Notes under the pieces: generated by a model | What the model saw: only the letters and a program-made list of their open reading frames with translations | What the model was told of the DNA's origin: nothing | Databases searched by the model: none | Program-made: the position numbers and the translations under genes | Part shown: positions 36,809 through 45,686 of the stretch, piece after piece | Numbering within the stretch: position 1 is the first letter of the stretch | How the letters are laid out: each line of letters opens with the position of its first letter | From: Streptomyces sp. SAI-127 | GTDB taxonomy: Bacteria; Actinomycetota; Actinomycetes; Streptomycetales; Streptomycetaceae | NCBI RefSeq assembly: GCF_029894425.1 | Contig: NZ_JARXYJ010000001.1 | Coordinates: forward strand, 7,026,501 to 7,090,500 | Reading direction: 5' to 3' | Length of the DNA: 64,000 nt

Positions 36809-37867
36809 TCAGAGCATGATGAGCAGACGCGTCTTCGGCTTGAGTTTCCTGTTCACCGAACGGCTCTGTACGTACACCTCCAACTTGGGGTTGTTCCCCG
36901 CCTTCACGGAGACGGTCCCCTGGACATCCGTACCGAACAAAAGGCTGCGTGCCGCGTCGCCCGTATAGGCGCGGTCGGTGTCCTTCTCGACCACGATGAC
37001 TTCCTTGTTCTGCTGAACCTGAGCCCGGGCGCCCAGCTGGTAGTAACAGGAGCCACGTTCGTACGTCACGCCCGGATGTGAGTTGACGAAGGAGCGGATT
37101 TCGACCTCCTTGTCGACTTTCAGGAGCCGGTATTTGTCGGCCGGAATCGGTTCGAGGTTCGCCCGCACGTCGTCGACCGATATGTCCTGGCCGACAGCGA
37201 ACAAGTTCTTCGTGCCGCGCACTCCCTGCTCTCGCCCGCGAAGGAAGCTGGTGGCGGCAGCGCGCACGGTGCCGATCGCCTCCTCCACGCCCTTCTGGGA
37301 GTCCGCGTCCCAGATGGCGATGTTGCCGGCCGGGAAACCGTAGTTCTGGGCGGTGCGCTTGGCCAGGGAGTTCGGCACGAGGATCGCGGAGGTCCAGTGG
37401 CCCGGAAGCCCGCGCATCTTCGCCGTGATCCTGTCGAGCCAGGGGCCGAGGATGGCCATGTCGCCGTCGTGCCGCCTGTCGCCGCCGGAGGCGTTCTCCT
37501 CACCGTCCGTGACGACGATCTGGAGGAAGCTGTGCTCGCCGTATTCCTCCCAGATATGGCCCAGGTCGTCCAGGGACTTCAGAGAAGCCTCGATGAGGGC
37601 CGTAGCACCATTGTTGACCTGGTACAGGCCCCGCATGGACGGCAGATGCTTCACGTCCATGTCCCAGACCAGGTTCTCCACCCTGTGATCGAAGGAATAG
37701 AGGCTGATCCGTGTCTCGTGGCCGAGGCTGTCCGACTCCGCTTTCAGCCCCGCCACGAACTCGTCCACGACTCGAATGAGTTGACTCTGGTGCGGACGCA
37801 TCGAACCCGAACAGTCCACTACCAGCGCGACGTGATTCACCTTGTGCTGGATCTTGTTTGCGGACAC
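36809..37867 (-). CDS. Stand-alone VWA-domain protein
   Basis: This 352-aa protein begins directly with a von Willebrand factor A domain. The metal-ion-dependent adhesion site DCSGS is at residues 18-22, the Thr in NNGATALIEA and the Asp in IVVTDGEEN. The last 100 residues form a separate beta-rich domain (YERGSCYYQLGARAQVQQNK, SVNRKLKPKTRLLIML) of unknown role. There is no signal or membrane segment. GTG 37867 is chosen because GGAGGGGGAG precedes it. It shares no operon with an ATPase or protease, which makes it odd among bacterial VWA genes. Its function is unknown. Confidence 0.78.
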   Translation of the reverse strand: MSANKIQHKVNHVALVVDCSGSMRPHQSQLIRVVDEFVAGLKAESDSLGHETRISLYSFDHRVENLVWDMDVKHLPSMRGLYQVNNGATALIEASLKSLDDLGHIWEEYGEHSFLQIVVTDGEENASGGDRRHDGDMAILGPWLDRITAKMRGLPGHWTSAILVPNSLAKRTAQNYGFPAGNIAIWDADSQKGVEEAIGTVRAAATSFLRGREQGVRGTKNLFAVGQDISVDDVRANLEPIPADKYRLLKVDKEVEIRSFVNSHPGVTYERGSCYYQLGARAQVQQNKEVIVVEKDTDRAYTGDAARSLLFGTDVQGTVSVKAGNNPKLEVYVQSRSVNRKLKPKTRLLIML

Positions 37868-37910
37868 GTTTGTGCTCCCCCTCCGAGGCTCCCCGAATGA
37901 TGTCTTCATT

Positions 37911-38894
37911 TTATGAGGAGGCACTGACAACGGCGTTGACGCGAACCAGCGCTTCGTGTCGTTCGAGGACAAGGCGTGCCGTGGCGGCCATGGCCTCGTC
38001 GACCATCTCGCCTCGGAACGCCACCGCGCCCGTCCCCTCCCGCTGTGCCGCCTCGACCGCCGCGATCAGCTCTGCGCAGCGGGTGAGTTCGTCGGGGCCG
38101 GGGGAGAACACCTCGTTGATCACGGGGACATGGGACGGGTGGATCGCCGTCATTCCCTCGTAGCCGAGGGAGCGGTTCTGTTCGGCGAAGGAGCGCAGCC
38201 CCGGCAGGTCGGTGACGCGCGTCCACAACCCGCTGACCGGGTGCGGCACTCCGGCTGCCCTGGCGTCCAGCAGGACGCGGGAACGCAGAGACAGCGTTTC
38301 GGTTCCCTCGGGGCTCCAGCGGTAGCCGACGGCGCGTTCCACGTCGCCTCCGGGGGCGGTGAGTGCGCCCAGGTAGGCGATGCGTGCGGCGGCTCGGGCG
38401 ATGTCGTAGGCCTCGCGCAGGCCACGGGCCGTCTCCAGCAGGGGCAGCAGGGCGACCCGCCCCGGCGGCAGGCCCTGTTCCTGTTCGCACCAGCCCAGCA
38501 GCCGGTCGGCCAGCTTCACGTCCTGGGCCGAGCGGACCTTGGGGAGCACGATGCCGGCGAGACCGGGCCGTACGACCGCCCGCAGTTCCTCGGCCCCCGC
38601 CCAGCCATCCAGTGGGTTGACGCGGACGAAGAGGGCCATCCGTCCCGCCTGCTCGGCCGGTTCGGTGGCGGCCTGTGCGAGGGCGTCCGTTACCTGTGCA
38701 CGGGCGACGAGCTTGCCGGGGGCGGGCACCGCGTCCTCCAGGTCGAGGATCGCCGCGTCGGCGCCCGCCGCCCGGGCCTTGGGCAGCCAGCCGGTTCTGT
38801 TGCCGGGGACGAAGAGCAGGGAGCGCAGCGGAGGCCGGTCGACCGCTGCCGCGTCCGCCTCGGCAAGCCGCTCCGAGGACGCCTCAGATGACAT
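37911..38894 (-). CDS. HpcH/HpaI aldolase - CitE-family lyase
   Basis: This protein of about 327 aa resembles the beta subunit of citrate lyase and relatives that cleave or form beta-hydroxyacyl-CoA (citramalyl-, malyl-CoA). Markers are LRSLLFVPGNRTGWLPKARA, DAAILDLEDAVPAPGK (metal-binding Glu/Asp), LFVRVNPLDG, the LPLLETARGL motif and EGMTAIHPSHVPVIN. Its ATG lies inside the end of the CoA-transferase gene (11-base overlap), so the two work together: CoA is put on a dicarboxylic acid, then the C-C bond is cleaved. The actual acid is not known. Confidence 0.88.
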   Translation of the reverse strand: MSSEASSERLAEADAAAVDRPPLRSLLFVPGNRTGWLPKARAAGADAAILDLEDAVPAPGKLVARAQVTDALAQAATEPAEQAGRMALFVRVNPLDGWAGAEELRAVVRPGLAGIVLPKVRSAQDVKLADRLLGWCEQEQGLPPGRVALLPLLETARGLREAYDIARAAARIAYLGALTAPGGDVERAVGYRWSPEGTETLSLRSRVLLDARAAGVPHPVSGLWTRVTDLPGLRSFAEQNRSLGYEGMTAIHPSHVPVINEVFSPGPDELTRCAELIAAVEAAQREGTGAVAFRGEMVDEAMAATARLVLERHEALVRVNAVVSASS

Positions 38895-40101
38895 CGCTCT
38901 TCTCCAGGTCGGCCAGCTCGTCCGCACTGAGTCCGAGCCACTGCCCGTAGACGAGGTGGTTGTCCTGCCCGAGGGCGGGCCCCGTCCGCCAGACCCGGCC
39001 GGGCCGCTGCCGGAAGTGCGGGATCACCGCCTGCATACGCACCGGACCGAGGTCGGGGTCGTCGACGGTGACGATGTCCTCGCGTTCGGCGTACACGGGG
39101 TCGGCGGCGATGTCGGCGGCGTCGAACACCCGTGAGGCCACGACTTCGGCACGGGCGAACTCCTCCAGGCACTGGCCGGTGCCGCGCTCCGCCACCCAGT
39201 TCCGCAGGCCCTCGTCCAACTCTTCGCGCCGGGCGTGCTGTTGCCGCGCTGTGGCGAACTCCTCCTCGGGGAGTCCCAGCAGGCAGGCGATGTTGCGGAC
39301 CGAGCGCAGCGTCGCGGAGGTCACCGTGATCCACTCGCCGTCGCGGGAGCGGTAGGTGTTGATCACGGCCGCCGGGGCGACCGCCAGCTGGTTGCCGGAA
39401 CGTTCGGGAACGCGGCCCAACTGGTCGTGGACGATGACCTGCCACTCGACGAGACGGAACAGGGACTCGAAGAGGGCGAGATCGATCCACTCGCCGTCGA
39501 AGCCGGGATCGTGGTCACGGCGGTGCAGGGCGGCGAGGACGGCGTAGGCGCCCATCAGGCCGGTCACGGCATCACCGTGGGAGAAGCCGGTGTGGACGGG
39601 CGGGCCGTCGGGAAACCCGGTCAGGTGGACGACTCCGCTGCGCGCCTCCCCCATCTTGCCGAAGCCGGGGGCGTCCGCCTGCGACGAGGTGGCGCCGAAT
39701 CCGGAGATCTGCAGGAGTACGGCCCGGGGGTTGATCCGGTGCACGGAGTCCCAGTCGAGTCCCCAGTCGCGCAGGCGTCCGGCGCGCAGGGTGACGATGA
39801 CGACGTCCGCCCAGGCGACGAGTCGGCGGGCCACGGCCCGGCCGGCCTCGCGGTGCAGGTCGAGGGTGACCGAGCGCTTGTTGCGGCCGGCGACCTTGAA
39901 CCACAGCGGGACACCGTCACGTTGGGGCCCCATGGCGCGGGCCGCGTCTCCGACGCCGGGGGGCTCCACGTGTACGACGTCGGCCCCTTGGTCGGCGAGC
40001 ATCGAACCCGCCAGCGGCCCGGCCACCACATGGGCGAACTCGACCACTTTCAGTCCGCGCAACTGCCCGCGTCCGCTGGTGCTCTGCTCGTCCTCCGACA
40101 C
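38884..40101 (-). CDS. Class III CoA-transferase (CaiB/BaiF family)
   Basis: This 405-aa protein has the family opening LKVVEFAHVVAGPLAGSMLA, the phrase ADVVHVEPPGVGD and a GFSHGDAVTGLMGAYAVLAA segment carrying the expected catalytic Asp. Class III enzymes move CoA between carboxylic acids through an aspartyl-CoA anhydride. It heads the operon with the CitE-type lyase. The LysR-type inverted repeat 86-100 bases upstream of its GTG start suggests joint control with the transporter gene across the locus. Confidence 0.9.
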   Translation of the reverse strand: MSEDEQSTSGRGQLRGLKVVEFAHVVAGPLAGSMLADQGADVVHVEPPGVGDAARAMGPQRDGVPLWFKVAGRNKRSVTLDLHREAGRAVARRLVAWADVVIVTLRAGRLRDWGLDWDSVHRINPRAVLLQISGFGATSSQADAPGFGKMGEARSGVVHLTGFPDGPPVHTGFSHGDAVTGLMGAYAVLAALHRRDHDPGFDGEWIDLALFESLFRLVEWQVIVHDQLGRVPERSGNQLAVAPAAVINTYRSRDGEWITVTSATLRSVRNIACLLGLPEEEFATARQQHARREELDEGLRNWVAERGTGQCLEEFARAEVVASRVFDAADIAADPVYAEREDIVTVDDPDLGPVRMQAVIPHFRQRPGRVWRTGPALGQDNHLVYGQWLGLSADELADLEKSDVI

Positions 40102-40186
40102 CGGTGTGCTCCCTCGCCCTGCTGTTCGGGTCTTCAGACTGCAGGAGCGGAGAAATGCTTGTCGAGCAACAGAAGACCATCAATCA

Positions 40187-40201
40187 ATGCGAAGAACGCA
40201 T
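40187..40201. promoter_or_regulatory. LysR-type operator 1
   Basis: ATGCG-AAGAA-CGCAT, a T-N11-A inverted repeat upstream of the CoA-transferase operon. The same arms occur at 41186-41200. Confidence 0.65.
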
Positions 40202-40224
40202 GAATCGCCGAACGACCGGGGCCT

Positions 40225-41151
40225 TCACGCCCACGAAACGCCGGGCGGGAGAGGGCGGTCCTGGAGACGGAACTCTTCAAGCGTCTCCAGGAACCGCTGC
40301 GTCACGACCGGGAGCGTTCGACGGGCGCGCAGCGCGATGTCCAGCCGCCGGTCCACGACGGGGTCCACCAGAGGACGGCAGACGATGCGTCCGGAGCCCA
40401 TCAGCGGGAGCACGAGGGCGGGCATCGCCGACACTCCGAGGCCGGCGGTCACCAGTCCGCCCACGGTCGCGATACTGCCCGCCTCGGCCGCCGGTGCCGC
40501 GTGCGCGTCGATCTGGGCGAACGCCGCATCGGTGAGCCGGCGCACGCTCGAGTCGCGCCCGACGGCCAGGAACGGCTGACGGGCCAGGTCGTCCCAGGCG
40601 ACTTCGTGGCGCTCGGCGAGCGGGTGGCCTTCCGGCAGCACCGCGACGAAGCGGTCCCTGACCAGGGGGCGGTGCTCCAACTGCTCGGGCGGGTCCCCGA
40701 CGGTGGTGATCGCGAAATCGGCGTCACCGGACAGGACCCGGTCCAGTACCAGCCGCTCCAGCCCGTCGAGGAGGCGTACCGCCACCTGCGGCCGCCGCTC
40801 ACGGAAGTCGGAGATCACCTGCGGCAGGAGCACCGCGGCGACCGACGGGAGGGTGGCCACGGCGACCGTTCCCGACTCGCCGAGCAGGAATCGCCTGAGT
40901 TCCTTCATGCCCGCACGGTGAGCGGTGACGATCTGCTCGGCGATACGCAGGGCCTCGACGCCCGCGGCGGTCAACTGCACATTGCGGGTGTCCCGTTCGA
41001 GGAGTTGGACGCCCAACTGCCGTTCCAGGTCCGCGACGGCGCGGCTGAGTGAGGACTGGGACACGTGCATCTCCGCGGCGGCCGCGGTGAAGCTCGCGGC
41101 CCGGGCGACGGCCGTGTACGCCGTCAGTTGTCGCAGGGTGGTGGCCTCCAT
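40225..41151 (-). CDS. LysR-family transcriptional regulator
   Basis: This 308-aa regulator has an N-terminal winged helix (TLRQLTAYTAVARAASFTAA and MHVSQSSLSRAVADLERQLG) and a C-terminal effector domain (VAVATLPSVAAVLLPQVISD, DFAITTVGD). It sits between the CoA-transferase/lyase operon and the divergent CitMHS transporter. Identical inverted repeats occur on both outer sides, so it most likely activates both in response to a carboxylic acid. ATG 41151 gives the canonical N-terminus; the much longer open frame upstream is a shadow of the transporter gene. Confidence 0.92.
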   Translation of the reverse strand: MEATTLRQLTAYTAVARAASFTAAAAEMHVSQSSLSRAVADLERQLGVQLLERDTRNVQLTAAGVEALRIAEQIVTAHRAGMKELRRFLLGESGTVAVATLPSVAAVLLPQVISDFRERRPQVAVRLLDGLERLVLDRVLSGDADFAITTVGDPPEQLEHRPLVRDRFVAVLPEGHPLAERHEVAWDDLARQPFLAVGRDSSVRRLTDAAFAQIDAHAAPAAEAGSIATVGGLVTAGLGVSAMPALVLPLMGSGRIVCRPLVDPVVDRRLDIALRARRTLPVVTQRFLETLEEFRLQDRPLPPGVSWA

Positions 41152-41185
41152 GGCCGACGAGCATAGGGCGCGACCGCGTGCATTG

Positions 41186-41200
41186 ATGCGCTTATCGCAT
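41186..41200. promoter_or_regulatory. LysR-type operator 2
   Basis: ATGCG-CTTAT-CGCAT, a T-N11-A inverted repeat 35 bases from the LysR start and 131 bases from the CitMHS start, in the divergent promoter region. Confidence 0.7.
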
Positions 41201-41331
41201 GGACAGATCTCCGTTTGATGCTGGACACCGATCCGGTGGTGCTCCGAAACTCTCGCGTAACACCTCGGCTTGCCCTCGCCCGACTCCGCCCACCGCCGCC
41301 GAGGGCCGTCCCCGAGAAAGCGAGCGCCGCC

Positions 41332-42765
41332 ATGCTGGCAGCCCTGGGCTTCGCCACGATCACCGTCCTCCTGCTGGTCACCATGACCAAACGCGCCTCG
41401 GTGCTGGTCGCTCTGATCCTGCTTCCGGTGCTGGCGGCGCTCATCGGCGGCTTTGCGAGCGATCTGGGCGAGTTGACTCTCGGTGGGCTGTCCAAGGTGG
41501 CCCCCACCGGCATCATGATCGCCTTCGCGGTCCTGTACTTCAGCCTGATGGTGGACGCCGGGCTCTTCGACCCCCTGATCCGCGCTCTGTTGCGCGCGGC
41601 GCGGGGCGACCCGTTGCGGATCACCGTCGCCACGGCCGTCCTCACGCTGTGCGTGGCCCTGGACGGCGACGGTGCCTCCACCTTCCTCATCACCGTCTCC
41701 GCGCTGCTGCCGGTCTACAAGAGGCTCGGCATGAACCCTCTGGTGCTGTCCGGCGTGGTCTGCCTGGGCGCGGGTGTGATGAACATGGTCCCCTGGGGTG
41801 GTCCGACCGTACGGGCCATGGCGGCGCTGAAGCTGGACAGTTCCGAGGTCTTCAACCCCGTGCTGCCCGCGATGGGCTTCGGCGTCGCCTGGGTGCTGGT
41901 GGCCTCGTACCTGCTCGGTCGCCGGGAGCGCAACCGTCTCGGCGCGCTGTCCCCACCGGTTCCGGCCACGGACGTGCCCCAGGGAGAGGACAAGCGGGAC
42001 GCCCGTGAACCCGCCGCTTCCACGGCTGCCGCGGCAGCCGAGCCGAGCCGGCAGGCCACTGCCACGACGGCCGACGGGCAGGAGCCGCAGGCCATCCGAT
42101 CCCCCGGGGACGGCCCAGGCGCCGTCCGGGTCCCGCCGCCGCCGCGGACCTGGCTGAACATCTTCAATCTCCTGCTCACCATCACCCTCGTGGTCTGCCT
42201 GATCCAGGAAGTGCTGCCGCTTCCGGTGCTGTTCGTCCTCGGGTTCGCGATCGCCGTGCTGGTCAACCACCCCACCTGGGAGCAGCAGCAGGCGCTGCTC
42301 GACAAGCACGCCAAGAGCGTGGTCCTGGTCACCACGATGATTTTCGCGGCCGGCGTCCTCACCGGGATCCTCAGCGGCACCAAGATGATCGACGAGATGG
42401 CCGAGGCCTTCGTCTCCGTCGTCCCCGACTCTCTCGGGTCTCACCTGCCCGTCGCGGTGGCCGTCACGGGCATGCCGCTGAGTCTCGTCTTCACCCCGGA
42501 CGCCTACTACTTCGGGGTACTGCCCGTGCTCGCCGAGACCGCGAACGGTTTCGGCACGGACCCGGCCGAGGTCGCCCGGGCCGCCATCCTCGGCCAGATG
42601 ACCACGGGCTTCCCGCTCAGTCCGCTCACCGCGTCCACGTTCATCCTGGTCGGCATGAGCGGTGTGTCACTCGGCGAACACCAGCGCTTCATCTTCCGCT
42701 GGGCCTTCGCCACCACCCTCGTCATGACCGCCGGAGCCCTGGTGACCGGCGCCTTCTCCCTGTGA
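41332..42765 (+). CDS. CitMHS-family carboxylate:cation symporter
   Basis: This 477-aa membrane protein has about 11-12 hydrophobic helices in two halves, separated by a cytoplasmic Ala/Pro-rich loop around residues 205-270. Family marks are ALDGDGASTFLITVSALLPV, VMNMVPWGGPTVRAMAALK and FTPDAYYFGVLPVLAE. CitMHS carriers take up metal-citrate or related acids with protons. ATG 41332 opens with the first helix and has GAGAAAG upstream. It supplies the likely substrate for the CoA-transferase and CitE-type lyase. Confidence 0.9.
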   Translation: MLAALGFATITVLLLVTMTKRASVLVALILLPVLAALIGGFASDLGELTLGGLSKVAPTGIMIAFAVLYFSLMVDAGLFDPLIRALLRAARGDPLRITVATAVLTLCVALDGDGASTFLITVSALLPVYKRLGMNPLVLSGVVCLGAGVMNMVPWGGPTVRAMAALKLDSSEVFNPVLPAMGFGVAWVLVASYLLGRRERNRLGALSPPVPATDVPQGEDKRDAREPAASTAAAAAEPSRQATATTADGQEPQAIRSPGDGPGAVRVPPPPRTWLNIFNLLLTITLVVCLIQEVLPLPVLFVLGFAIAVLVNHPTWEQQQALLDKHAKSVVLVTTMIFAAGVLTGILSGTKMIDEMAEAFVSVVPDSLGSHLPVAVAVTGMPLSLVFTPDAYYFGVLPVLAETANGFGTDPAEVARAAILGQMTTGFPLSPLTASTFILVGMSGVSLGEHQRFIFRWAFATTLVMTAGALVTGAFSL

Positions 42766-42782
42766 CCGGAGCCACGTACAGA

Positions 42783-42801
42783 GGCACCCGACCCGGGTGC
42801 C
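42783..42801 (+). terminator. Hairpin after the CitMHS gene
   Basis: GGCACCC-GACCC-GGGTGCC, a 7-bp perfect stem 17 bases after the stop. It lacks a T-tract, so termination is only probable. Confidence 0.5.
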
Positions 42802-42824
42802 CCCACCGACTGAGAAGAGGACCC

Positions 42825-44219
42825 ATGAGACGGATCGCCAGACGCACGGTGCTCGCCGCCACCGCGGGTGCGGTCACAACGCCGGCCGTGAGCACGGCGA
42901 CCGCCGCGGCCGCCGACCGGTCGGCGGTCCCGGCCGAGGGACGACAAGCGGCCTCCGGACTCAGTCCGGTCCTGCGGACGGACCTCGTCACGCGGGTGAC
43001 GCCGAGGAACAACTGGCTGGTGGCGGCCGTCGCGGTCCAGTACGCGCACCGCATCGACTTACGCGGTGCGGTGATCCCGCCCTCCGCCTTCGAGGTGAAG
43101 GCCACCGTGGGCGGGCAGACCGCGGCTCGCACGGTGACCAGGGTCTACTCCAACACCGCCGCCGAAGTGGACGACCGCTCTCACCCCGGCCGGCCGGGGG
43201 AGCACCTGATCGTGGAACTCGACCCGAACGACTCCAACGCGCGGGCCGCAGGCACCGACCCCCTTCCGCTCGACCGTGCGTACGCCGTCAGACAGGTGGC
43301 GGACGTACGCACCCCTGGAGGCGAAACGGTACTCAGGGCCGGTCCGTTCACGTACCGGAACGACGACGTCATCACTCCCGTGGTCGACGACTTCACCGCC
43401 GGTTCCTTCACCGACTCCGCGGGTTTCGAAATGGACTTCCGGCTGTACCGGCCCGCGGACTTCGTACGGAACCCTCGGACGCGCACGCGCTACCCCCTTG
43501 TCGTCACCCTGCACGGCGGTGGCGAAGTCGCGGACAACAACATGACCCAGCTCACTTCCAACCGGGTCGCGGTCACGTTCGCGAAACCGGAACGACAGCG
43601 CCGTGACCCCGCGTTCGTCCTCTCTCCGCAGATCCCCCTGCCCCGTCCCATGGACGGACCCGACGGCACGGACTGGACCGACGCCAAGGTCCAGGCCGCT
43701 CTGATCGAACTCATCGACACCTTCGTGAGCGAGCACTCGCGAGTGGTGGACACGGACCGGCTCTATCTCGTCGGACTGTCCTCAGGCGGTCGCGGTATCT
43801 ACAGCCTGCTGTCGAAGCGCCCCGACGTGTTCGCGGCCGCCCTGCCCACGGCCGGCTGGGGCGACCCGGCCGTCATGGAAAAGATCACGCACATCCCGAT
43901 CTGGGCCGACCACTCCGTCGACGACCCGGTCGTCCCCTACCGGGAGGGCCGGTTCGGCAAGCCCGGCACCTGGACCCTGATGAACGCCCTGGAGGCCTCC
44001 GGCGCACGGGTCAGCCGGGGGGAGTGGGCCAACGATCTGCCGAAGGCCCAGTTCGAGGCCCGGTCCCGGGCGCTCCTGCGGCAGGCCCGGGCCGCGCGCA
44101 GCCACGTGCTGTTCACGAGCTACACGGCCGGAACGACACCGCTGAACCCACACCTCGCATGGGCCCAGACATATGAGAACGACGTGGTCATCGACTGGCT
44201 CTTCGAACAGTCCCGCTAG
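42825..44219 (+). CDS. Tat-exported esterase (PHB-depolymerase/S9-like alpha/beta hydrolase)
   Basis: This 464-aa protein has a twin-arginine signal (RRIARRTVLAATAG, cleavage near TATAAAA). An N-terminal beta domain of about 170 residues (LRTDLVTRVTPRNNWLV) is followed by an alpha/beta hydrolase. The hydrolase shows the oxyanion region PLVVTLHGGGEVADN, the nucleophile elbow LVGLSSGGRG, the acid in IWADHSVDDPVVPY and a likely catalytic His in NPHLAW near the end. This pattern is seen in predicted peptidase/esterase proteins that act on polymers or acetylated sugars. AGAGG precedes the ATG. Confidence 0.85.
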   Translation: MRRIARRTVLAATAGAVTTPAVSTATAAAADRSAVPAEGRQAASGLSPVLRTDLVTRVTPRNNWLVAAVAVQYAHRIDLRGAVIPPSAFEVKATVGGQTAARTVTRVYSNTAAEVDDRSHPGRPGEHLIVELDPNDSNARAAGTDPLPLDRAYAVRQVADVRTPGGETVLRAGPFTYRNDDVITPVVDDFTAGSFTDSAGFEMDFRLYRPADFVRNPRTRTRYPLVVTLHGGGEVADNNMTQLTSNRVAVTFAKPERQRRDPAFVLSPQIPLPRPMDGPDGTDWTDAKVQAALIELIDTFVSEHSRVVDTDRLYLVGLSSGGRGIYSLLSKRPDVFAAALPTAGWGDPAVMEKITHIPIWADHSVDDPVVPYREGRFGKPGTWTLMNALEASGARVSRGEWANDLPKAQFEARSRALLRQARAARSHVLFTSYTAGTTPLNPHLAWAQTYENDVVIDWLFEQSR

Positions 44220-44273
44220 CCGGCCCCTCGCTGTCCGGTCACCGCGCTCTCCCCGCCATCCGGAGGTAGATCA

Positions 44274-45605
44274 ATGCGTTCATCCAGCCGCTCAACCGAC
44301 ACGACCGTGCCGTTAAGGACCCGGCCCCGGGCCATGACGGCACTCATCGCACTGGCCACCGCCATCGGCTTGGCGCTGACCCTGCTGACAGCCGCCCCGC
44401 CCGCGACCGCCGCCGCCGACCTGCTGTCCCAGGGCAGGCCCGCGACCTCATCGTCCACCGAGAACGCGGCCACCCCCGCGTCGGCGGCGGTGGACGGCAA
44501 CACCCGCACGCGCTGGTCGAGTACCTTCAGCGATCCGCAGTGGCTGGGAGTCGATCTGGGCTCCACCTTCACCATCAGCCGAGTGGAGCTGCGCTGGGAG
44601 GCCGCGTACGCCCGCGCGTTCCAGATCCAGACCTCCGACAACGGCACCACGTGGACCACCGTCTACTCGACCACGACAAGCACCGGTGGCCTTCAGACCC
44701 TCGACGTGAACGCCAACGGCCGGTACGTCCGCGTCCACGGAACCCAGCGGGGCACCGCCTACGGCTACTCGCTGTGGGAGTTCCAGGTGTACGGCTCCGG
44801 TGGCGGCACCCCTCCGGGCAACGGGATCCCGGACCCGACGACCGCCTCCCTGGAGGCCGCCAACGGGCCGCTGACCACGGCCGGTTACACTGTTCCCAGT
44901 CCGAACGGGTACGGCTCCGGCACGGTCACGTACCCGACGGCCGGTGGCCCGTACCCGGGCGTCGTCCTGATGCCGGGCTATCAGGGCACACAGCAGAACC
45001 TGCAGTGGCTCGCACCGCGCCTCGCTTCCTGGGGCTTCGTCGTCATCAACGTGGGAACCAACACCCTCACCGACGATCCCGGCTCGCGTGGCCGCCAGAT
45101 CACCGCCGCCGGCACACAGTTGCTCGCGCTCGGCACCGCCCCCGGCAACCCGCTGTCGGGGAAGCTCAACGGCACGCTCGGCGCGGTCGGTCACTCGATG
45201 GGCGGAGGTGGCGTCATGGCTGCCCTCCGGGACGACCCGCGCTTCCGGGCAGGTGTGCCGACGGCCCCGTACTACCCGAACATGAACTTCTCCTCAGTCA
45301 CCGAGCCCACGTTCTTCCTGACCTGTCAGAGCGACCCCGTCGCCCACGGCAACAGTTACGCGGTGCCCTGGTACAACTCCATGTCCCAGTCCGAGAAGCT
45401 GTACATCGAGGTTCCGGGCGACCATCTCTGCCCGATGACGGACTACGGCAACAAGGCCAAGCAGGGCAAGTGGATCGTGTCGTTCCTCAGCCTCTGGCTG
45501 CGTGCCGACACCCGCTTCGGCCCGTTCCTGTGCGGTCCGGTACGCGACGGCGACAAGAACGACGCCTCCCTGGTCACGCGCTGGATGGACACCTGCCCGT
45601 TCTGA
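44274..45605 (+). CDS. F5/8-C (CBM32-like) domain fused to a cutinase/polyester-hydrolase-like lipase
   Basis: This 443-aa exported protein has a Sec signal (ALATAIGLALTLLTAAPPAT). Residues 50-180 form a discoidin or F5/8 type C domain (ASAAVDGNTRTRWSSTFSDP, WLGVDLGSTFTISRVELRW). A short Gly/Pro linker leads to a hydrolase like actinobacterial cutinases. Its features are the aromatic loop MPGYQGTQQNLQWL, the segment DDPGSRGRQITAAGTQLL, the nucleophile AVGHSMGGGG, the acid in FLTCQSDPVAHG and the His in VPGDHLCPM. Cysteines near the C-terminus could form the usual terminal disulphide. The likely substrate is cutin or another polyester or lipid. GGAGG lies eight bases before the ATG. Confidence 0.87.
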   Translation: MRSSSRSTDTTVPLRTRPRAMTALIALATAIGLALTLLTAAPPATAAADLLSQGRPATSSSTENAATPASAAVDGNTRTRWSSTFSDPQWLGVDLGSTFTISRVELRWEAAYARAFQIQTSDNGTTWTTVYSTTTSTGGLQTLDVNANGRYVRVHGTQRGTAYGYSLWEFQVYGSGGGTPPGNGIPDPTTASLEAANGPLTTAGYTVPSPNGYGSGTVTYPTAGGPYPGVVLMPGYQGTQQNLQWLAPRLASWGFVVINVGTNTLTDDPGSRGRQITAAGTQLLALGTAPGNPLSGKLNGTLGAVGHSMGGGGVMAALRDDPRFRAGVPTAPYYPNMNFSSVTEPTFFLTCQSDPVAHGNSYAVPWYNSMSQSEKLYIEVPGDHLCPMTDYGNKAKQGKWIVSFLSLWLRADTRFGPFLCGPVRDGDKNDASLVTRWMDTCPF

Positions 45606-45686
45606 GCGACCTCGCGAGGTGGCCGTGCCGAGACCGTGGCGACCGGAGACGTCGCCCGACCAGCGCACTGTTCGGAAATGGCCCTT

